A DNA stretch of 35,798 nucleotides from Plasmodium malariae (Eukaryota; Apicomplexa; Aconoidasida; Haemosporida; Plasmodiidae). This document shows positions 27,640 to 35,798 of the stretch, in pieces. A model generated the notes under the pieces. That model was not told the origin of the DNA. It saw only the letters and a list, made by a program, of their open reading frames with translations, and searched no databases. The number at the start of each line of letters is the position of its first letter. Position 1 is the stretch's first letter. The stretch is taken from the NCBI RefSeq assembly GCF_900090045.1, contig NW_021638322.1:1-35798 (forward strand), in the 5' to 3' direction. Position numbers and translations under genes: made by a program.

Positions 27640-27860
27640 TTTAAGATATTCTGCACAACGAAGGAATAAGAGAAATATTGTATAAAGTATCACCACCTAA
27701 AAAGATAGAATGCTCTAAATTAACTAGAATTCTAGGAACATTCAAAAAATATTACAAAGAAAGAAAGATAAGAATGTGCAAAAAGAACTTTTGCAAAGCT
27801 TAATAAAATATTTAAGAGGAAGAGAAAGGTTAAAATATGTAATACAATAATTATGGAAAA
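27640..27860 (+). other. purine-rich, coding-like remnant
   Basis: The plus strand is A/G-rich and open for about 37 codons in one frame (NIQKILQRKKDKNVQKELLQ onward), with Lys/Arg-rich pieces in the other frames. No start, splice site or family motif was recognised. It may be the tail of the same decayed unit as the GC island at 27.2 kb. Confidence 0.2.
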
Positions 27861-29572
27861 AAATCAATTTCATATGATCTTTCTTTTTGATCACTAAAAT
27901 ACATAAAAAAAAAAAAAATCTTACTAACCTATACTTTATAGAATTATATATAAATTTACAACAAAAATAAACCTAGTAATGTATGATTTTAATAATTTTA
28001 ATTAATCTTAATGGAAGAATTTAAATTATTTATTATTTATCCCTTTATAAGGTCAAAATGATTTATTAAGGAGTAATATATTTTTATTATTTTAGGAAAT
28101 TTTTATTATCTTATAATAAATAAAAAATCAAAGAAAAAAATTTTCATTTTAATACTATATTGCAAAAATGATGTATATAATTTTATATAATAATTTATTT
28201 ATTATTCGTAAAGCTTACTCATTCTTTTTTTTTTTTTTTTTTGTTAGTTAATAATCTAAATATGATAGTTCTAATATATTTAAGAGTACCCATTTTTCTA
28301 TCATGATACAGGTTAATTTCTTATATAATGTAAAATAAATAATAATCAATCATAAAGTATCTTTAAAGGGTCATTAAATTATGTACGTATAGTTTTTATA
28401 ACAATTTTAAAATATATAAATTACTATTTTTTATTAATTTATCATTTTTTTTTTTAATTATACCATCCTATTTCTAATCGCTTGAATAAAGAAAAAAATT
28501 TTTATATGTCCAAATTTTTATTTTTAATACTATTCTTAAATTACTAAAAATTTTGAACTGCTATTAAATGCAATTAAATCTAAAATCACATAGTAAATTA
28601 CGTATAATAGTGTTAGAAAGTATAAGATTAATTTATCTTATATAAGATAATAAAAGTAAACTATCTTAATTTGTATATTTTTGATCTCAAAAAAAAATTA
28701 AGCACTTTTAATTAAAAAAAATATTTGTAATATTGCATTACTACATTTGAATTAAATTTTATTAATCATTATTATTATTTATATTTTTTGTTATTTTAAT
28801 GTATTGCTCATTGTCAAACCTTTATACTATAATTACTCTCTTAGTTTGAACAATTATTTTTATTCTGTTGTAAAATGAATACCGTTGTAATTATTCTAGA
28901 ACAATTATCAAGACTTATATAAAATATTTATTTTCGCAGTACCATTAACCTAATGCACATAGTATAAGTAAAAAATTACATAAATAAAAAAAAAATTTTA
29001 AAAAGTAAATGAAACACACAAAAGTTAAAAGTTATTTTGTCACATAAAAAATATCTTTATTCAATAATTCCACTTAATTATAAATTTCCTATTTGAAAAA
29101 TAGTTTACATCTTATCATTCCTAAATTGCTCCCTATGCGTCATTATCTTATAACCAGAAAAATATTAAAATTCCATGTTATGCAGTATACTTATCTCCAT
29201 ACAAGTTGTACAAACTTCTTAATTATTTTTTTTAAAATATATACAAAAAAAAAAAGAAATATGAAGACAGAATCTAAAAAAAAAATTATAAAGAATTATA
29301 CGCGGTACATACTAGAAATCAAACAGGAATACACAGAATTTAATATATATCATTACTAAATCCTTCATCTTTAGAATATAAATGGGAATTAGAAGAAAAC
29401 CATATAAAACATATAAATCTACACCAAGGGATTTACCAAAAGTAATTATGATTTCTATTCAATATTAACCAACCAATATATACGATTCTACTAATATGTA
29501 TGCTTATGCCACAACATTTCATGCGACAAAGAAAAAGTAAGACACAATAATAAAAAAAAAAGTACAACTTAA

Positions 29573-30158
29573 AATGAGAAAAAATGTAAAAGTAAAATAA
29601 AAGCATCCAATGAAGATTCATCAAAGAATACGCAATATAATAAACAAGGTAAGTAATATAATTCTTATATATTTGAAACAAAAAAATATTCATGTTAAAA
29701 AAAATATTCAAATAATTTAATTATCTAGGTTTTCTCAAGGAATATATGGCAATTAGTAACAAGACTTACAAAAAAATAATACTTAAAAAATACGGATTAA
29801 GAATTATTTTACCTGTATTATTGTTCTTGTTTTTATTAATAATATCCACAATACAGTTAACATCACATTTCATATATAAGAAAATGTGATGGTTGAATTT
29901 TGATTGGTCTAATACTCAAATAGAAGAATTAGATAAGGAAATATTGTCAATCACATTAGAAAATTTAAAAGATAGTTTCCCATGGATATGAAGGTCTTAG
30001 ATGCAGATCCCACTAACGCCCAAATTTCTGTTCTAGGACAATCAATTGGCCAACTAATATATTTCTTTTCTTTCATTATATTAGGTATCACACTTATATT
30101 AAAGGTTTTTTACGATCATATGTTAAAATATAAAAAAATTAAGTTCAGTAAAAGATAA
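29573..30158 (+). pseudogene. fam-m exported protein relic
   Basis: Four pieces occur in family order. From 29573 to a TAA at 29696 the reading contains NEKKCKSKIKASNEDSSKN and SYIFETKKYSC, with an internal TAA at 29654-29656. A one-base shift leads to a frame with KKIF, an in-frame TAA at 29713-29715, and then GFLKEYMAISNKTYKKI and a membrane segment (LILPVLL-like, read as GLRIILPVLLFLFLLII). This frame reaches a TGA at 29887-29889 and continues open to 29989. A further shift gives MKVLDADPTNAQISVLGQSI, a second membrane segment and KYKKIKFSKR, stopping at 30158. IFETKKYS, the SNKTYKKIILKKYG stretch and the KKIKF tail are fam-m hallmarks as I recall them. No convincing signal exon was found upstream, although 29.09-29.57 kb is less AT-rich and may hold unrecognisable 5' remains. 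Two in-frame stops beyond the frameshifts argue for true decay. Confidence 0.85.
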
Positions 30159-32689
30159 TATACATAGTAAGGAATATATATATTCCTAAAGAATTTCCAA
30201 GTATATAGTAATAGATATAATATTTTTATTCTTAATAAACATAATCATAATTTCTTAAATTCTCTATATATCCCAATATATATATGACATTTTTGACAGA
30301 CAAAAATGAAACAATATGTTCTTAGTTTTTTCGCGAATTTGAACCTTTTAATGTTCTTTAATTTGTAATATAAAAATTTTTTTGAACTTGACTAAATATT
30401 AAGAATTCGTACACACATATTTTTAAGCATAGTTTCATTTAAAAAATATACATATATACATATATATATATATACGTTAAATTAGCATATGACATCACAC
30501 AACATATATAATTATTAAAGTAAAATATTTATATTCTACCAAAAAATTGTTTCTTTTCTTTTTTGTCTTATTACTGTCTAAAATGATAATTTGTTTAGTC
30601 TACTAAGAAAATATATTATTAGTTTTGAATCAAAAATAAACGTATCTTATTTTTTATTGAATGAAAAGAAGTTAATATACTTCATTATATTTATATATAT
30701 ATATTTTAATTATATATGAAATTTAATATTCTATAAGTTGTACTCTATGTGGAGCATGACATAAAGTGTATTAATTTAAATGCCTTTTTCACGGACATCC
30801 CTTTTTTTGTACATGATATATGTATATATAAATTTATATTAATAAATTATTCTTATTAATTATTAATTATTTATAATTCTTATATAAATTATGAATTATA
30901 TATCCTTAGAAACATTTAAGATTTCAAATAAATTACTATTTAATTATTCATATTAATTGTGGTGTAAATTAAATTTTTAATAAACGAATTAAATATATAT
31001 AATAACGTAAGTATATAAATACAACAAATATAGACATTTTATTCTTTTAAAAGTTAAATTAACAAATAAAATACGGTTATATATTAAAAAATAATTTGTT
31101 TAAATTGTTTTCTGTTTTTTTTTAGTTTTTTTCATAATGATATATGGCTCGAGTTGTATTATGTAACTATAAATATAAAAATTTTCATTTAACATATTAA
31201 AAAAAATGTATTTTTTTCTGAAATAATTCAATGATAAATAGATAAATATTTCTTTATATACTCTACTTTTACTTTGTCCATAAATATATTTGTAATATTT
31301 TAGCACTTTAAAGATGTACAAAAATATATGTTATTTATATTAAGCATTATTAATTATCTGTATTCTAATAATAATTTAAAAAAAAATAAAATTCGTAAAA
31401 AAAAATTATCTTTTTGTAGATAATATATAAATACTTATCTTTTTTTATCTTTTGGATAAGTATAATTTATTTTTAAAAAGTAAATATTTTTTTAAATGCT
31501 TAATTAAATAAATATAGTTTGTAAGTTTTTGTCTACAGCATTTTATTGGGTAGTTTTCAAATATTAAATTTTATTTTTCATAGACTCAAATGAAAATTAT
31601 AATTTGAATATAAGTTCTACTTATTAAATTTACATACTCTTTAAATATAATCATTTAACTGGTGAAATAACTTATCCCTTTTTTTTCCTTTGCAAGTTTC
31701 CACATGTGATATACAGAAAATTAGGCAGGTACATATGGTCATATCAGCATAGAAAAATTAAAAATATTTCTTATTAGAATATTAATAGTACATTTAAAAT
31801 TATGTTTACTATTCATATATCTTCTAAATATATATTATTAATTAAAAAAAAAATTAGTTGAATATGAATATTTTTTTATAGAAATAACATTATAAATTAA
31901 TCTTAATTTAGAATTAAAATTTTTAAAAATTATGGAAATAAAATAGAAAATCAGATTTTACATCATTACATTATACCTATTTTTTCATAGATTATATAAT
32001 ATTATATTAAAAACTTGATTTTTAAAAATTATATTATAGCTTATAAAAATACCCATGTTTACTCAATAAGTAATGCAATTTCTGTATGTAACACAACAGG
32101 CTTCACAAAAGAAATTTTCTTTTTCTATTAATATATTTCAATAATATATATTTTAGGAATAATAACTTATTGAAATATGTCTTTATAAAATTAGAATTAT
32201 TTAAAGGATAACCTTTTTAAAATTAGCAATTATATTTTTAATATGAAGAGCATTATATAATATATATATTCTCTACATTCTGCATGCTATGTAAACTAAG
32301 TATTTTTGTATAATAATAAATCGTATATTTTTTTTTTTGTTTATCTCAATAAGATTAATACGTAATCTATTTAATCAGTTATTTAGAGTAAATAAGTACA
32401 TAATATTTTTCAATATTTATAAATAATATATATTTTTATTTTAATGAATGTTAGTTATTTTTTTTTTTTTATATCATTAACGTTAAAACTTTTTAAATAT
32501 TTTTAAAGATTTATTCCTTGTATATACAGTAAAATACATAGTAATTATATATATTTTATTAAATATTTTTGAAGTAATAAAAACAAATTCTTTTAAAAAT
32601 AAATATAGCATCCCTTATAATAAGCAGTAAAATAAATAGTTATTAATTTTTCCCTTGCTGAATATATATGTATATTAATAATCTATACA
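30159..32689. other. intergenic spacer between fam-m relic and fam-l gene
   Basis: Contains copy A of the direct repeat (30950-31810) and the presumed promoter of the fam-l gene. Otherwise AT-rich, with no gene seen. Confidence 0.6.
30950..31810. repeat. diverged direct repeat, copy A (3' flank of fam-m relic)
   Basis: Matches copy B (about 34440-35240) at a near-constant offset. AGTTTTTT at 31124 pairs with 34541, AAGATGTA at 31311 with 34731, TTTTCATAGA around 31583 with 35011, and AAAATTAAAAAT near 31752 with 35185. The offsets are 3417, 3420, 3428 and 3433. Strong divergence between anchors points to an old duplication. Confidence 0.6.
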
Positions 32690-33554
32690 ATGGAACAAAA
32701 AATTAATACCACCTTATTTTTCAAAATTTCTGCGTTTATGATTTTAAGTTGGATATGTCATTTTTTTGTGATACAGTATGATAATGTTATATATGGATTT
32801 CTGTAAATTTTATATTTTTTATGTTTTATTTTTTTTAATAATTTTTATTATTATTAGATTATTTATTGTATGAAATAACGTATATTAACATAATTTTTTT
32901 AGAGAACTAATAACAAATTGTTAATTGAGAATTGGGTACCATGTAAAAGATTAAATACAAGAAGTTATCGTTTACTAGCAAAATATAAAAAGAATAAAGA
33001 TTCAAATATTCTAGATCTTAAAGAGGATAAACCATTCAATGGAGAGATTAACAAAGGAAAAAACAGACAGTCTAATAGAACTTTATTAAATAAGGCGCAG
33101 TACTATACAGAAGTTATAGATTATGAAAATGGGATGTTTGATGGTAAATACTTCCATTTTGAAAAAAAATTAATTAATAAAAATGACTATGATGATTTAC
33201 TTGAAAAAAAAAGGAGAATTTGTGATATAGATTTAAAAAAAATTAAATTCAGAAAATACAGATATGGAGCTTTTATAACTTCATTTTTTTCTTGTTCGCA
33301 TTTGGATTGCCAATATTACAACATTTTAAGTACTTGAAAACTGCAGGGGATGAATTAAAACTGCATTAAAATTGCAAAAAGTATGGTCAGCAGTAGAAGG
33401 TATCTTGAAGGGAGCGAAAGAATACTTTTTCTTAATATCATTTGGGATATTAATGGTTATATTATCTGTCTCACTTCTAATAGGGTTATATAAGCTCTTA
33501 ATAAATAATGAAAAATATAATAAAATTAAGTTAATGTCTGAATTAAATGAATAA
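32690..33554 (+). pseudogene. fam-l exported protein, two frameshifts
   Basis: Exon 1 starts at 32690 (MEQKINTTLFFKISAFMILS then WICHFF). The donor that matches its paralogues, GTATGA, sits after 86 nt instead of 87, so it would enter exon 2 out of frame. In-phase alternatives are weaker GTGATA or GTTATA donors. Exon 2 starts at 32903 after TTTTTTTAG in phase 0. It carries KRLNTRSYRLLAKYKK (export-motif region), SNRTLLNKAQYYTEVIDYEN, GMFDGKYFHFEKKLI and KRRICDIDLKKIKFRKYRYG, which is fam-l sequence as I know the family. The frame shifts near 33275-33290 into FLFAFGLPILQHFKYLKTAG. It shifts again near 33353-33361 into KVWSAVEGILKGAKEYFFLI, a second membrane segment and NNEKYNKIKLMSE, stopping at 33554. 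Both shifts equal one missing base, one by a T7 run and one by an A run, so sequencing error is possible. As sequenced it stops at 33337. Confidence 0.88.
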
Positions 33555-35798
33555 TTAGAAGTAAACATTTTTATGTAAGGAAGTTATCAACAATAACTAA
33601 TATATATAATATTTTTACGGAATACATTCTTATAAAACATACTTATAACTGTTATTATTTTATAAATACATGTATGTAAATTTTTCTTTTTAATACAGAA
33701 GAAAAAAAAAGTTAAATTAATCATTTTTTCATTAATATGAATGTTATGATATTTTTAAAAGTTTATTTTATATTATTTGTTCACTTTAATTGCATATTAT
33801 GTTTTAATATATATAATATTCCTATATCAATAGAATCTTATAAAAAATATAGTTTTGTGCACAAAAATTAATATATAATAGAACAATACAAATCATTGTA
33901 TACGAATAATACCTTAGCTATATTCGAACTAACAATGTTACTTCATGTTTTTATATTCCTGTAGAATGCAATGATTTTCATGATTCATCTTATGGTAAAA
34001 ATTCATAATTATCTTTATAATGATAATAAATATGACTTTTTTAGATTTTAATTAAACAAAATAAATGTATATTATTACTTTGACGTATAAAACAAATTTT
34101 ATTTATTTTAAAAAATAACTGTTAATATTTATTTTATAAAATAATAATTATGAGAAATATATTATAATCTATATATGTTGTAACATACATTATAATATAT
34201 TCTTATTTCTTTTTTTTGAAAATTATATATCATATTTTATAAATATATTAAAAATAATGTCCCTATAAATGTGTATTATTTATAATTTTTTAATAAATTG
34301 AGACTACAATGTCATCAGAAATAATGAATAATTTAAGCCATTAAATGCTTTATTAATGTTCATAATTATGCTGTTAATCTCATACTGAAAATTTAATTAA
34401 GTATATATTATGTTGAAAATTTAAAAATGTACTTATATATATTATTTTTTTTTTTTAGTAAATTAAATGTATAAAATAACGAATTAAATATTATCATATA
34501 TGAAGAAATAATATATTTAAAATTCTTCCTTTTTTATCTTAGTTTTTTCAAAATAGTTCACTTCTAAGAACTTGTTATATATATATAATATAAAATTTTC
34601 TTTTAAGGTAGCAAAATTACATATAACTTTTCATAATATTATATAAATATATGTATGCATATATTTAAATATATGTTATAATTTTTCCTAAGGTTATATA
34701 TATATTATATAGAGCGTTAATACCGTTTTTAAGATGTATAAATATATGTATAGTTTATACTGACAATAAATATCTTAAAAAATAAATCTTATTTTTAAAA
34801 CAGAATAAAAAAAAAAATGAATTATTTTTTTATAGATAATTTATAAATGCGTAACATTCATTTTATATTTTAAGCATGTTTTAATAATATATATTTAAAA
34901 AGTTAATCTATTTTTTTTTTTTTTTACAATATTTAATTAAATAAATATAAGAAATTACACATTCAAACTTTTTGCACCTAATTTTTATTCAATAAATTTG
35001 AATTTTCATAGATTTTGATGGAAATTGTAGAGAAATATTAATATATTTTTTATTTCTAATTACTTCATATATTTCAAAATGTACTGTTTAAACCATTGTA
35101 TAAAAAATTCGTATATTTTTCCTTGTAAATGTATACATGGGATCTACATAAAAATGAGACGAACACCTGTGGACAATTCTGTATGGAAAATTAAAAATGT
35201 TAAATTAGAATTTTAATAAGATAATTAATTATTTTCATTATTTTATTTTCTAATTTTCTTTTTGTTTATATTATATATACTATTATTTGTTAAAATACAT
35301 GTTTTCTTGTAAACAATTTTCTTGTGCATAGATGTACGATGTAATCCTATTGTGATAATATATATATATATGTATATATTTTTTCTTTTTTACATTTAAA
35401 ATTATAATAAAAAAAAAATAATCATTTCTAAAACAAGATATAAATGGTATTAACATTTTAATTTGAAGTCATCTAAAGTTTTAAGATACCCGTACATAAT
35501 TATCTAAAATTTTAAAAAAAATATTGCAAAAAAAATTATTACAAAGTTTTTTTTTCCTATACACCATATTATAACTATCCTTATTTATTTTTTATATTAT
35601 TCATAGTAAGACTAATATATACATTTAATGATTTAAATTTTTTCCTCATAAAAACGGGTTACACATGAAAATTCGTAACTAATCTGTTTATTAGTTATAT
35701 TATGAAATAAATTACAAAACTGTAAAAAAACCAATTTATTAATAATAATTAAATTAATTCAAACTTCAAAAATCCTTCAGAATACATATTTTTTAAAA
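33555..35798. other. AT-rich region to the right edge
   Basis: Contains copy B of the direct repeat (34440-35240). No gene is seen before the window ends. Confidence 0.6.
34440..35240. repeat. diverged direct repeat, copy B (3' flank of fam-l gene)
   Basis: Second copy of the block at 30950-31810. Copy A begins about 0.8 kb after the fam-m relic ends, and copy B about 0.9 kb after the fam-l gene ends. The likely unit is therefore a gene plus its 3' flank. No open reading frame of note lies within either copy. Confidence 0.6.

Larger units (their letters stand above)
25183..29572. other. intergenic region with a GC-richer island
   Basis: Mostly AT-rich spacer. The exceptions are the island at 27166-27300, the purine-rich remnant at 27640-27860, and a less AT-rich stretch from 29.09 kb that may include unrecognisable 5' remains of the fam-m relic. 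Confidence 0.5.

Noticed and set aside
29093..29359. 88-codon plus-strand frame as 5' part of the fam-m relic
   Set aside because: No signal peptide, RLL motif or intron. It cannot be connected to the relic on sequence alone.
29433..29711. 92-codon minus-strand frame
   Set aside because: Largely overlaps the plus-strand fam-m relic, whose family motifs read on the other strand.
35640..35680. GGGTTAC near the right end as telomere repeat
   Set aside because: A single occurrence with no tandem repetition. Not a telomeric array.
1..35798. CRISPR array, bacterial operons, rRNA or tRNA genes
   Set aside because: No regularly spaced repeats, no Shine-Dalgarno-led gene clusters and no recognisable rRNA or tRNA sequence. 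The window is eukaryotic with introns.

Overview
This window is very A+T-rich (about four fifths by eye), full of homopolymers and TA tracts. It reads as a subtelomeric stretch of a Plasmodium chromosome. The genes have the short-signal-exon plus long-second-exon layout of exported malaria proteins. The C-terminal and middle motifs match the fam-l and fam-m families as I remember them from P. malariae, and there is one three-exon PIR (vir-like) variant antigen. P. malariae or a very close relative is therefore the likely source. This is from memory of the families; no search was run.

Layout. On the minus strand there are three two-exon exported-protein genes: a fam-l/fam-m-like gene cut by the left edge (1-329), an apparently intact gene (5520-6322), and a heavily decayed fam-m pseudogene (9435-10463). 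Between 10.5 and 17.4 kb I see no convincing gene, only a possible Lys-rich relic near 14.0-14.5 kb. From there to the right edge everything recognisable is on the plus strand: a broken exported-protein gene (17414-18331), the PIR gene (23307-25182), a fam-m relic (29573-30158) and a frameshifted fam-l gene (32690-33554). The remaining tens of kilobases are low-complexity intergenic DNA.

How the genes fit together. Four fam-like first exons begin with or derive from a signal-peptide exon of about 29 codons, followed by an intron of about 110-135 bp. The second exons carry an RLL export-motif region close to the N-terminus and one or two membrane segments near the C-terminus. The PIR protein has a cysteine-rich ectodomain, a hydrophilic linker, one membrane segment and a basic tail encoded by exon 3. 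These are multigene-family products expected in the infected red cell. Six of the seven loci carry at least one lesion: single-base shifts (several in homopolymers), in-frame stops, a lost start and a lost splice acceptor.

I do not see a previously undescribed system. The best leads are a diverged direct repeat about 3.42 kb apart that predicts another gene just past the right edge, a GC-rich hairpin-bearing island near 27.2 kb, and a decayed fam-m gene that lost both its ATG and its splice acceptor at exactly the homologous positions.
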